Shown: piece by piece, positions 16,349 to 26,460 of the stretch
Position numbering within the stretch: the stretch's first letter is position 1
Layout of the letters: each line of letters opens with the position of its first letter
NCBI RefSeq assembly: GCF_018260555.1
Contig: NZ_JAGLBB010000044.1
Location: 1-28,416, forward strand
DNA from: Deinococcus sp.
GTDB taxonomy: Bacteria > Deinococcota > Deinococci > Deinococcales > Deinococcaceae
DNA length: 28,416 bases
Direction: 5' to 3'
Position numbers and translations under genes: made by a program
The notes under the pieces: generated by a model
Databases searched by the model: none
What the model saw: only the letters and a program-made list of their open reading frames with translations
What the model was told of the DNA's origin: nothing

Positions 16349-17398
16349 ATGTTCCGCCGTGACCCCCACCGGGCCGCCCTGCGCGGGGTGGGTGACGTGC
16401 TGGGGCGCGACCTGGGTGCCCTGCGGCCCCTGCTGCGCGCCGCCCTGCCGCGCGGGGGCGTGATCGCAGCGGCGCGCGGTGAGGCGCGCGTGGTGACGGC
16501 CCTGGGCTTACCCGCGTTCCCACCGGTCCAGCATGACCCGCACGACTCGGTACTGGACCCGTGGGAGCTGGACCGCTGGGAACTGAACCGCTGGGAATTG
16601 GCCAGCGTGAGTAAACCGTTCACGGGGGCGCTGGCCGCCGCGCTGGTCAGCAGCGGGCGGCTGGAATGGCACGCGCCCCTCTCGGCGCTGGGCGGGCCGC
16701 TGCGGGGCGTGCCGCGCACGGTGACGGCGTGGCGACTGGCGACGCACACGGCGGGCCTCCCCCCCCACCCGGCCCGCGCGGCCCTGACAGCCCTGACCCG
16801 CTACCACGACCCGTACGGCGGCATGGACGCGCGGGCCGTGCTGGGCAGCGTGCGCCGCTGGGCGGGCATGCCGGGCCGCTTCGTGTACTCGAACCTGGGC
16901 GTGGGTGCCCTGGCGCTGGCCTGCGCCGCCGCCGCCGGTGAGGAATGCAGCGCCGACGGGTACGGGCGGGCGCTGCGCCGCCACGTGACCGGCCCACTGA
17001 ACCTGGACGTCAGCCTGGCGCCCCGGCGGGCGGCCGCGCACGCTCCGCACACGGCGTTCGGGCCTCTGGCCGGGGCGGGCGGCCTGTTCGCCACCCCGGA
17101 CGCCCTGCTGAGCTTCGCGCAGGCGCACCTGCCTGGCACGGCCGCGCCCACGGGACCGCTGGGCGCGTGGCAGGACACGGCGCGCCCGCCGGGACTCCCA
17201 GCGGGCACCCAGGTCAGCGCCGGGTGGCTGGCACGCGGCCCGCTGCGCTGGCATGACGGCGTGGCCCGCCACACCCGCAGCGGACTGGCCTTTCACGCGC
17301 AGAGCGGCGCGGTACTGGCCATCCTGGCGCGCGGCGGAGAGCCGCTACTGGGCCGCCGCGCCCAGGTGAGCCGCCTGCTGCTGCGGGCACTGGAGTGA
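16349..17398 (+). CDS. Serine hydrolase, beta-lactamase/PBP class C type
   Basis: The 349-residue protein has the class C serine hydrolase pattern: SxxK as S86-VS-K89 (ELASVSKPFTG) and YxN as Y180-S-N182 (FVYSNLGVG). A late HTRSG segment stands where the third HTG/KTG-like box lies. DAWRLATHTAGLP-type sequence (TAWRLATHTAGLPPHP) is also standard. There is no signal peptide, so it is probably cytosolic and more likely an esterase or peptidase than an antibiotic-resistance beta-lactamase. The five-residue unit WELDR is tandemly repeated just before the catalytic Ser (WELDR-WELNR-WELAS). The start follows TACTCT by 6 bases (leaderless). Confidence 0.85.
   Translation: MFRRDPHRAALRGVGDVLGRDLGALRPLLRAALPRGGVIAAARGEARVVTALGLPAFPPVQHDPHDSVLDPWELDRWELNRWELASVSKPFTGALAAALVSSGRLEWHAPLSALGGPLRGVPRTVTAWRLATHTAGLPPHPARAALTALTRYHDPYGGMDARAVLGSVRRWAGMPGRFVYSNLGVGALALACAAAAGEECSADGYGRALRRHVTGPLNLDVSLAPRRAAAHAPHTAFGPLAGAGGLFATPDALLSFAQAHLPGTAAPTGPLGAWQDTARPPGLPAGTQVSAGWLARGPLRWHDGVARHTRSGLAFHAQSGAVLAILARGGEPLLGRRAQVSRLLLRALE
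16562..16606. repeat. 15-bp in-frame tandem repeat before the active-site serine
   Basis: TGGGAGCTGGACCGC, TGGGAACTGAACCGC and TGGGAATTGGCCAGC are consecutive units. The third unit encodes the ancestral WELAS that includes Ser86. The first two are likely duplications that add ten residues. Confidence 0.7.
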
Positions 17399-17474
17399 AG
17401 CGCATGACAGCGTCCTGGAGGCAGCCGGGGTCCGGCGGGGTCCGCGCCGCCGGCCGCCGCTCTTCAGCCGCTCT

Positions 17475-18557
17475 TCAGGGCGTGGGCACGACCCAGGTGA
17501 CGCTGCGGGCGTCGTTGATGGCGGTGGGCAGGGTGGCGCTGCGCCAGTTGCCGCTTTGCAGCCCCAGGAGCGTGTCGTGGCGGCGTAGGCTGCCAGCGCT
17601 CAGGGCGTACAGGTAGCCGTCGGGGGCGATGGTCAGGTCGCGCAGGCCCGCGACGTTCTCGATGGTGGCGGCGGCGGCGGCACTCTGGCCGTTCCAGAGG
17701 CGCAGGGGCTCGCTGGACGCGCCGGACAGGGCGTTGTCGCGCCACGCGGCCAGCAGGTTCTGACCGCCAGCGCCGCTCCAGAGGCGGTCGTAGCGGACGT
17801 TCCCGAAGGCGCTGAAGGTCGTGGTGCTGTCCGGCACGCCGCTGCTGGTCAGGCGCTGAATGCCGCTGTCGGTCGCGGCGATGAGCTGCCCGCCGTAGGT
17901 GGCAAGGTCACGGATGGCGGGCGCCGCGACGGGCAGGCTGACCTCGGCCACCGCGTCGCCGGTGCGGGCGGGCGCGGCGCGCAGGACCTCGCTGCCTCCG
18001 CCCAGGCGGGCGCGGGCCACGACCCCCAGGTCGCCCTGCACGGCCACGCGGGTGGGCGGCGTGTCGCTGCCGGGCGCGGGTTGCAGGGCGGCTGGCAGCG
18101 CCGCCGTCCATTGCAGCGCGGCGTTCAGGTACATGGCGAGGTTCTGCACGCCGCCGCAGTCGCTGAGGATCAGCAGGCGGTCACGCGCGGCGTTCTGCGC
18201 GGCTCGCACGGTGCAGCGCGGCGTGTAGGCGGGGTCCGGGTAGGCGCGCGGGTCGCTCAGGTCGGCGGCGCGGCTCTCGGTGCCGGCCGCGCGGGTCAGG
18301 GTGACGCGCTGCCCGCCGGTGGGCGTGCTGACGTTCACGCCGCCCGTGACGGACTCGCGGGCGTCCTCGGTGACGGTCACGGCAGCGCCGCCGGACGGCG
18401 TGACCGCGCGCAGGACCGAGCCGCCGTCGGTCAGCAGGATCAGGCGCAGGGGCACGCCGGTTTCTTCGGTGCCGGTGCAGGCGGCCAGCAGCAGGGGTAG
18501 GGCCAGCAGGGCGGCCAGCGGGACGCGGGCTGAGCGGGCGGAACGGTGGGTCGGCAT
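17475..18557 (-). CDS. Lipoprotein, predicted beta-propeller, unknown function
   Basis: The 360-residue product has a signal ending in lipobox LLLAAC with Cys27. The mature part is beta-rich, with repeated blades such as LATYGGQLIAATDSGIQRL and LTIAPDGYLYALSAGSLRRH, suggesting a propeller. Two cysteine-containing segments (TPRCTV and LSDCGGV) may pair. I do not recognise a named family. It is the last gene of a three-gene minus-strand operon behind spoIID-like and lptD-like genes, 23 bases after the latter, with GAGGT 7 bases before its ATG. That context points to an outer-envelope role, but no partner interaction is shown. Confidence 0.72.
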   Translation of the reverse strand: MPTHRSARSARVPLAALLALPLLLAACTGTEETGVPLRLILLTDGGSVLRAVTPSGGAAVTVTEDARESVTGGVNVSTPTGGQRVTLTRAAGTESRAADLSDPRAYPDPAYTPRCTVRAAQNAARDRLLILSDCGGVQNLAMYLNAALQWTAALPAALQPAPGSDTPPTRVAVQGDLGVVARARLGGGSEVLRAAPARTGDAVAEVSLPVAAPAIRDLATYGGQLIAATDSGIQRLTSSGVPDSTTTFSAFGNVRYDRLWSGAGGQNLLAAWRDNALSGASSEPLRLWNGQSAAAAATIENVAGLRDLTIAPDGYLYALSAGSLRRHDTLLGLQSGNWRSATLPTAINDARSVTWVVPTP

Positions 18558-18580
18558 GGAAGTACCTCGTGGGGGTGGGG

Positions 18581-21319
<2,739 letters not shown>

Positions 21320-21326
21320 GGGCAGC

Positions 21327-22748
21327 TCACTGGGGGGGTGTCCACGGCGCCGTCGCCAGGGCCGGGGCAGCGCTGGGCTGGGCAGGCAGGTGTGGGGCGG
21401 CCAGATGCGGGGTGGGCAGATGCGGGGTGGGCAGATGCGGGGTGGGCAGATGCGGGGCGGCCAGATGCGGGATGGGCAGATTTGGGATGGGCAGATTTGG
21501 GATGGGCAGTGCCGCGCCCATCGCCAGCACGGGCCGCTCGCCGGGCAGGGTGATGGGCCGCGTGCCGGTCAGGGTGCCCAGCACCGTGCCCGGGTAGTAG
21601 AAGCCCAGCACGTGCAGGTGGTCGTACCCGGCGCGCGCCAGCCCCAGCGCCCCGTACTGCGAGAGGCCCACGCCGTGCCCCGCGCCGCTGCCCGTGATGA
21701 CCAGGGGGTTCAGGCCCGCCAGGGTCACGCGCGTGCCCGCCGCGCCCAGGGAACGCACGAAGCCCCCGGCGTTCGCGCCGCTGAGTTTCGCGGCGCCCGC
21801 CGCGCCGACCAGCATGATCTCGGTCGGGCGGCCCGACGCGCTCAGGCGCGTGACGGTCACGCTCGTCAGCGCGCCCGTCTTCGCGCCGTACCGCGCCGCG
21901 ACCGCCTGCACCCGGGCAAGCGGCACCGTGACCTGCCAGCTGGCGCGCGGCCCCCCGGCCGAGAACGGATCGGCGCGGGCGGTCAGGTACGGCACCTCGC
22001 TGCCCCATACTTCAGCGCTGGAGGCCGTGAACCCGCCGGAATCACTGCTGAAGTACGTGCTGGCCGCCCGACCACTGAAGGCCACGACCTGCGCGCGCGT
22101 GGCTGTCACGGCGGCGTCCGTGGCGGGCTTCTCGGCCTTGACGCCCGGGTACACCTGGCAACTTTCGGTGGCGCAGGTGTCGTACGGCGCGGCCGGGTTG
22201 ATGCGGGCTGACACGTACGTCCGCGCGATCACCGCCTGCGCCTGCAACGCCGCCGACGGCCACGACGCGGGCATCTCGGCCGGCACCACGGCCCGCAGGT
22301 ACTCCTCGACGTCCACCACGTTGATGCCCTGCACGCCGTCCCGCTCGATGCGCAGCTGCACGCCGCCCCGGTAGGTGGTCCCGGCAATCTCGACCGTACG
22401 GCCCGCGCCGGGCGGCAGGTACAGCGTGACGCTGCCGGTCGGCTGGCCGTTCAGGGTCAGTTGCGCTGCCGCGCCCGACCTGGACACACCCACCGTCCAG
22501 GCCTGCGTGGGCAGCGCGGCAGGGGTGAGCGTGGCGGGGGTGAGCTCGGCAGGGCTCAAGGTGGTGGGAGGCAGCCCGCCCGGGAGCGACCCCGGCCCAC
22601 CCGTCCCGGCGGCCGGTGAGGACGGCACCCGCACGGTCAGTTGCGGCGCGGCGGCCACCAGCACGCGAACATTCAGGGCGGACGCGCTGCCCAGCCCCAG
22701 CAACGCCGCACACAGCAAGAAAGCGCCGAAACGCAGGCATGAACGCAT
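21327..22748 (-). CDS. SpoIID/LytB domain protein (peptidoglycan lytic type)
   Basis: The 473-residue exported protein has a signal peptide (residues about 1-24, ending GSASA). The SpoIID domain (about 135-410) has VVDVEEYLRAVVPAEMPASW with the putative catalytic E158, then ALQAQAVIARTYV, ESCQVYPGV, STYFSSDSGG and GSGAGHGVGLSQYGA. In sporulators SpoIID cleaves denuded glycan strands; homologues in non-sporulators act on wall peptidoglycan or activate amidases. The C-terminus is a Pro-rich tail of five-residue repeats (LPTPH, LPIPN, LAAPH) ending in PWTPPQ. The start is ATG 22748 with TATACT 11 bases upstream. The longer frame to 22910 would bury the signal peptide. It is the first gene of the envelope operon. 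Confidence 0.9.
   Translation of the reverse strand: MRSCLRFGAFLLCAALLGLGSASALNVRVLVAAAPQLTVRVPSSPAAGTGGPGSLPGGLPPTTLSPAELTPATLTPAALPTQAWTVGVSRSGAAAQLTLNGQPTGSVTLYLPPGAGRTVEIAGTTYRGGVQLRIERDGVQGINVVDVEEYLRAVVPAEMPASWPSAALQAQAVIARTYVSARINPAAPYDTCATESCQVYPGVKAEKPATDAAVTATRAQVVAFSGRAASTYFSSDSGGFTASSAEVWGSEVPYLTARADPFSAGGPRASWQVTVPLARVQAVAARYGAKTGALTSVTVTRLSASGRPTEIMLVGAAGAAKLSGANAGGFVRSLGAAGTRVTLAGLNPLVITGSGAGHGVGLSQYGALGLARAGYDHLHVLGFYYPGTVLGTLTGTRPITLPGERPVLAMGAALPIPNLPIPNLPIPHLAAPHLPTPHLPTPHLPTPHLAAPHLPAQPSAAPALATAPWTPPQ
21387..21506. repeat. Eight 15-bp in-frame tandem repeats in spoIID-like gene
   Basis: Units start at 21387 and every 15 bases after that: CAGGTGTGGGGCGGC, three CAGATGCGGGGTGGG, then CAGATGCGGGGCGGC, CAGATGCGGGATGGG and two CAGATTTGGGATGGG. 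They encode the Pro-rich tail. The unit pattern shows both recent identical copies and older diverged ones. Confidence 0.9.
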
Positions 22749-22759
22749 GATCGGGGCCC

Positions 22760-22765
22760 AGTATA
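22760..22765 (-). promoter_or_regulatory. -10 element of the spoIID-lptD-lipoprotein operon
   Basis: TATACT on the minus strand, 11 bases before the ATG at 22748. It is a five-of-six match to the consensus. No matching -35 is visible at 16-18 bases. Confidence 0.5.
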
Positions 22766-22936
22766 CCCACGCCGCCCAGCACGCGCCTGACAGAACCGTG
22801 AGAGCCGCTGTCCCGACAGCCCAGCGCCGTGCGGGCGGGGCAACGGCAAGCTGCGGAGGCTGAAAGGCCCAAGGTGGACGCGACGTGAACGCACATCCTA
22901 CCCGCCGCACCCCGCCGCCACGCCATCATGCCGGGC

Positions 22937-24157
22937 ATGACCCCCGCGTCCCAGCCACCCGCGTCCCAGCCACCTGTGTCTGCGCAACCTGCGTCCGAGC
23001 AGCCCGCCCCCGGCCAGGTCTGGGCCCACGTCGGTCAGCCGTTCACGCCGCCCGCCGCCCGCCCGGACGGCACGCACTACGACTTCATCGTGATCGGCGC
23101 GGGCCGTATGGGAAGCCTCCTGACACTGGCCCTGACGCGCGCCGCGCCCCACGCACGCCTGCTGCTGGTCGAACAGGGCGGCCTGCCCAACGAGGAAGGC
23201 CACACCATCCTCGCGCCCGGCCTGTGGACCACCGCCCACCTTGGCCCCGACCACCACCCCGCGGCACACGCCAGCCGCGCCCTGATCGAGGCGTTCGGCC
23301 AGCCGACCCCCCGCCCCTACATCACCCTGCACACCCACCCCGCTCCCGGCAGCGTGCCCGTGGCAGACGCGCTGCGGGACCACCCGGACAGCCTCGCCCT
23401 GCTCGACCCCGGCGTGCTCACGCACGCCACGACCGACCCGCACGCCCTGGCCTACCGCCCCGGCACGCTCGCGCTGAACGCCGCTCAGACCGCCATCCGC
23501 GCCGGCGCCCACCTGATGCTCAACACCCGCGCCGCGCCCCACCCCTCCGGAGTGGTCACGGCCGAACGCCTGACCGTCACCAACACCCACCAGATCATCA
23601 CGCACGAAACCCACACCCTGCGCGCCCGGCACGTCATCCTCGCCACCGGCGCCGACGCCCCCACGCAGGCCGAACAGCTCCTGGGCATTCACACCCGCCA
23701 CGCCCGCGCCTACCGGCAGACCCCGCACCTGAACGCCCCCAGCACCTCCACCAGCCCCACCCTGCACGCCGCCGGACTGACCCTGAACCCCCAGCACGGC
23801 GCGTACACCCTGCACCCCGCCACGCACCACCGCGACCCGCACGGGTACGCCCCTACCGGCGGTCACCTGACCGGCGTTCCCACCGGCCTGCGCCGCGAAA
23901 CCCTCGAAGACCTCGTGGCCCTCATGGACGCCCTCCCCGTCCTGGCCACGCCGGGGCTGCACCTGGGCCGCAGCCTCAGCGACATTCCCGGTAGCTGGGC
24001 GGCCCTCCCGCACGGCGACCCCCACGCCCCACCCATCCATGAGCCCCTCGACCCCCATACCACCCTCCTCCTGGGCGGCCCGCACGCCGACACCCTCGGC
24101 CCCCACACGGCGCAGGAACTCGCGCAGCAACTGGCACAGCACCTCGCAGGGACGTAG
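22937..24157 (+). CDS. FAD-dependent oxidoreductase (DAO family)
   Basis: The 406-residue flavoprotein has an N-terminal Rossmann fold YDFIVIGAGRMGSLL (GxGxxG at residues 54-59), and the acidic ribose-binding position lies in LLLVEQGGLPNEEGHTI. A second FAD contact is LRARHVILATGADAP. The fold is like D-amino-acid or glycine oxidases, but no substrate-specific residues can be assigned. The N-terminal 25 residues are Pro/Ser/Gln-rich (PASQPPASQPP) and probably disordered. The start is uncertain. ATG 22937 lies 7 bases after CATCAT (leaderless pattern), while ATG 22928 overlaps that element and would add three residues. It is divergent from the envelope operon. Confidence 0.82.
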   Translation: MTPASQPPASQPPVSAQPASEQPAPGQVWAHVGQPFTPPAARPDGTHYDFIVIGAGRMGSLLTLALTRAAPHARLLLVEQGGLPNEEGHTILAPGLWTTAHLGPDHHPAAHASRALIEAFGQPTPRPYITLHTHPAPGSVPVADALRDHPDSLALLDPGVLTHATTDPHALAYRPGTLALNAAQTAIRAGAHLMLNTRAAPHPSGVVTAERLTVTNTHQIITHETHTLRARHVILATGADAPTQAEQLLGIHTRHARAYRQTPHLNAPSTSTSPTLHAAGLTLNPQHGAYTLHPATHHRDPHGYAPTGGHLTGVPTGLRRETLEDLVALMDALPVLATPGLHLGRSLSDIPGSWAALPHGDPHAPPIHEPLDPHTTLLLGGPHADTLGPHTAQELAQQLAQHLAGT

Positions 24158-24192
24158 AGAGGGGGAAGGGCGGCTGCTACTCAGGGCAACAC

Positions 24193-24249
24193 ATCTGCTT
24201 CGCAGGACCCCTCAGTCAGCTTCGCTGACAGCTCCCCTTAAAGGGGAGC
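24193..24249. repeat. Triple-hairpin intergenic repeat
   Basis: Three stems lie in a row: CTGC-TTC-GCAG (24195-24205 region), GTCAGC-TTC-GCTGAC (24215-24229) and GCTCCCCTT-A-AAGGGGAGC (24231-24249). The layout resembles small hairpin repeats seen between genes in many bacteria. It lies in the 495-bp gap 24158-24652. Confidence 0.65.
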
Positions 24250-24404
24250 CAAGACAGATTCGCCCGTGACCGTCGTAGCCACCAAGCCCGTCGTGCGCGC
24301 AGCGCGCGGGGCGCACGGCGCGAGAGCGAAGGATGGCGTGTGAGGCGTGGCCGAACCCGCCCATTACCCGCCATGCAAGCCCGCGAAATACCTGCCCAGT
24401 GCAA

Positions 24405-24454
24405 CGCTGCTCCCCCTGCCCCTCTGAGGGAGGGGGCTGGGGGGTGGGGCAGCG
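24405..24454. repeat. G/C-tract inverted repeat
   Basis: An outer stem CGCTGC (24405-24410) / GCAGCG (24449-24454) encloses complementary C-runs and G-runs (CCCCCTGCCCC against GGGGGCTGGGGGG). The G-rich strand could also form a quadruplex. The segment between it and the triple hairpin (24250-24404) holds nothing I recognise. Confidence 0.55.
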
Positions 24455-24513
24455 CACGGGAAGGCGCCCCCCTGTTGTCTACCCCTTCCCCACCCGCCCA
24501 CCGCCGCTGGGCC

Positions 24514-24571
24514 TAAGCTGTCGCCCATGAGAGCGGCGCGAATTACGGGCTGGTCAGGGGTGAACGCCTGA
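24514..24571 (+). other. Candidate leaderless leader peptide upstream of ilvA
   Basis: TAAGCT (24514-24519) lies 7 bases before ATG 24527, matching the leaderless pattern used by real genes here. The frame reads MRAARITGWSGVNA and stops at TGA 24569. It contains one Ile, one Thr and one Val, so it is not clearly rich in a regulatory amino acid. A hairpin GTCAGG/CCTGAC overlaps its end, and an intrinsic terminator follows. This order (peptide, hairpin, terminator, structural gene) is that of an attenuator. Confidence 0.4.
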
Positions 24572-24594
24572 CGGCCTGCGCGCTGCCACACGTC

Positions 24595-24623
24595 CCCCAC
24601 CTGTTGCTGGTGGGGGTTTTTCT
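24595..24623 (+). terminator. Intrinsic terminator / attenuator before ilvA
   Basis: CCCCCACC pairs with GGTGGGGG around a 7-base loop and is followed directly by TTTTTCTTTC. This is the strongest intrinsic terminator in the window. It ends about 30 bases before the ilvA start and far from the previous gene (about 440 bases), so it most likely controls read-through into ilvA. Confidence 0.75.
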
Positions 24624-24652
24624 TTCGTTCGGACTGAGATAAGGGGTGATTC

Positions 24653-26203
24653 GTGGTGCAGGTCAGGGAGTTCAAACCGGGTGAGATGGACGCGATGGAT
24701 GTGCTGCGGCTGGCGCTGACGAGCAAGGTGTACGGCGCGGCCATCGAGACGCCGGTCAGTGAGACGCCGTCGCTGAGTGCGCGGCTGGGCAACCGGGTGC
24801 TGCTGAAGCGGGAGGATCTGCAACCGATCTTTTCGTTCAAGTTGCGGGGCGCTTACAACAAGATGGCTCAGCTGACGCCGGAGGAGCGGGCGCGGGGGGT
24901 GATCTGTGCGTCGGCGGGGAATCACGCGCAGGGGGTGGCGTTCGCGGCGGAACGGTTGGGGGTGCGGTCGGTGATCGTGATGCCGGCAACGACGCCGGAG
25001 ATCAAGGTGAGTGCGTGCCGGGCGCGTGGCGCAGAGGTGGTGCTGTTCGGTGATTCGTTCAGTGACGCGGAGGCGCGGGCGTTCGAGTTGCAGCGCGAAA
25101 GGGGCCTGACGTTCGTGCATCCGTACGATGATCCGCTGGTGCTGGCGGGTCAGGGGACGGTGGCGCTGGAGTTGCTGCGTCAACTGGAGGTGGACGGGCC
25201 GCTGACGGTGTTCGTGCCGGTGGGTGGCGGCGGTCTGATTGCGGGGGTGGCGGGGGTTCTGAAGGCGCTGCGGCCGGATATCCGGGTGGTGGGTGTGGAG
25301 CCGGATGACAGTGACGCGATGTTCCAGTCGTTGCAGGCCGGGGAGCGGGTGCGGCTGGACACGGTGGGGATTTTCGTGGATGGCGTGGCGGTCAAGCAGG
25401 TGGGGGCGTTCACGTTCGACCTGACGCGCCGGTACGTGGATGACTGGGTGCGGGTGAACACGGATGAGGTGTGCGCGGCGATCAAGGACGTGTTCGACGA
25501 CACGCGGGCCGTGATGGAACCGGCGGGGGCGCTGGCGGTGGCGGGCCTGAAGAAGTACGTGGCCGAGCGGGGCGTGCAGGGCGAGACGCTGGTGGGCCTG
25601 ACGTGCGGCGCGAACGTGAATTTCGACCGGCTGCGGCACGTCGCGGAGCGCGCCGAGGTCGGCGAGCAGCGGGAGGCGATTCTGGCGGTCACGATTCCGG
25701 AGCGGCCGGGAGCGTACCGGGAGTTCATCGAGGCGCTGGGGGCGCGGTCGATCACGGAGTTCAACTACCGCTTCGCGCCGCGTGAACAGGCCCGGATTTT
25801 CGTGGGCGTGCAACTGGCGCGGCCGGGGCAGCGGGCGGAACTGGTGGCGGGGTTGGTGGAGTTGGGGTACGCGGTAACCGACCTGACGGAGGATGAGCTG
25901 GCCAAGGTCCACGTGCGGCACATGGTGGGGGGCCGGGCGCCCGAGGCGACGGATGAGCGGGTGTACTCGTTCACGTTCCCGGAGCGGCCGGGGGCGCTGC
26001 TGGAGTTCCTGACGCACCTGCACGGGCGCTGGAACATCAGTCTGTTCCACTACCGGAATCACGGGTCGGCGCATGGGCGGGTGCTGGCGGGGCTTCAGGT
26101 GCCGCTCGGGGATGAGGCGGCGTTCGCGGCGTTCCTGGCGGGGGTGGGGTACCCGGCGGTGGACATGACGGCCAACCCGGCGTACCGGCTGTTCCTCACC
26201 TGA
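24653..26203 (+). CDS. ilvA: Threonine ammonia-lyase, biosynthetic
   Basis: The 516-residue PLP enzyme deaminates threonine to 2-oxobutanoate, the first step of isoleucine synthesis. The PLP lysine is K63 in FSFKLRGAYNKM. SAGNHAQGVAFAA, the phosphate-binding VGGGGLIAG and VGLTCGANVNFDRL are family segments. Two C-terminal ACT-like repeats follow (AILAVTIPERPGAYREFIEALG and YSFTFPERPGALLEFLTHLHG), typical of the long form inhibited by isoleucine. The start is GTG 24653, with AAGGGG 6 bases upstream. A GTG at 24656 and an ATG at 24686 are alternatives. Transcription probably depends on the terminator just upstream. Repeat copy I follows the stop by 9 bases. Confidence 0.95.
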   Translation: MVQVREFKPGEMDAMDVLRLALTSKVYGAAIETPVSETPSLSARLGNRVLLKREDLQPIFSFKLRGAYNKMAQLTPEERARGVICASAGNHAQGVAFAAERLGVRSVIVMPATTPEIKVSACRARGAEVVLFGDSFSDAEARAFELQRERGLTFVHPYDDPLVLAGQGTVALELLRQLEVDGPLTVFVPVGGGGLIAGVAGVLKALRPDIRVVGVEPDDSDAMFQSLQAGERVRLDTVGIFVDGVAVKQVGAFTFDLTRRYVDDWVRVNTDEVCAAIKDVFDDTRAVMEPAGALAVAGLKKYVAERGVQGETLVGLTCGANVNFDRLRHVAERAEVGEQREAILAVTIPERPGAYREFIEALGARSITEFNYRFAPREQARIFVGVQLARPGQRAELVAGLVELGYAVTDLTEDELAKVHVRHMVGGRAPEATDERVYSFTFPERPGALLEFLTHLHGRWNISLFHYRNHGSAHGRVLAGLQVPLGDEAAFAAFLAGVGYPAVDMTANPAYRLFLT

Positions 26204-26212
26204 CGCCGCCCG

Positions 26213-26309
26213 ATACGGACTCCGGTTCAATAGCTCACAAAACCGCTCAACCCGAACGGACTCGGGGAGCTGCGCCGCGCAGCGAGCAGGCGAGGAACGG
26301 AGTCCGTAT
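26213..26309. repeat. Interspersed palindromic repeat, copy I (97-bp subtype)
   Basis: Perfect 12-bp terminal repeats ATACGGACTCCG (26213-26224) and CGGAGTCCGTAT (26298-26309). The inside (GAACGGACTCGG, GAGCTGCGCCGC) matches 9042-9114. It lies 9 bases after the ilvA stop. The rest of this gap up to 26460 shows nothing I recognise. Confidence 0.85.
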
Positions 26310-26460
26310 GAGAGGCGTGGGGGGCGCAACCCGTGTACGACGAGGGCGTGGAGAACAGCCTGCCGGGGTGCCGGGCGGATGAACGCCCGCTCTGCGCGGG
26401 ATCAATCCAGTCTGAAGTTTCGTCCTACCCGTCCGGGGGCGGGGTGTGCCACGCTTGGGC

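Noticed and set aside
16349..17398. Antibiotic-resistance beta-lactamase
   Set aside because: There is no signal peptide and no typical KTG box. The class C-like motifs also occur in many esterases and peptidases.
21387..21506. CRISPR-like array
   Set aside because: The repeats are 15 bp, directly adjacent, have no spacers and are in frame inside a coding region.
24540..24652. T-box riboswitch before ilvA
   Set aside because: The conserved T-box sequence GGTGGNACCGCG and a specifier loop are not present. Only a terminator and a short leader frame can be supported.
24554..26329. A minus-strand open frame of about 590 codons
   Set aside because: It is antisense to ilvA and reads as His/Arg/Pro-rich low complexity.
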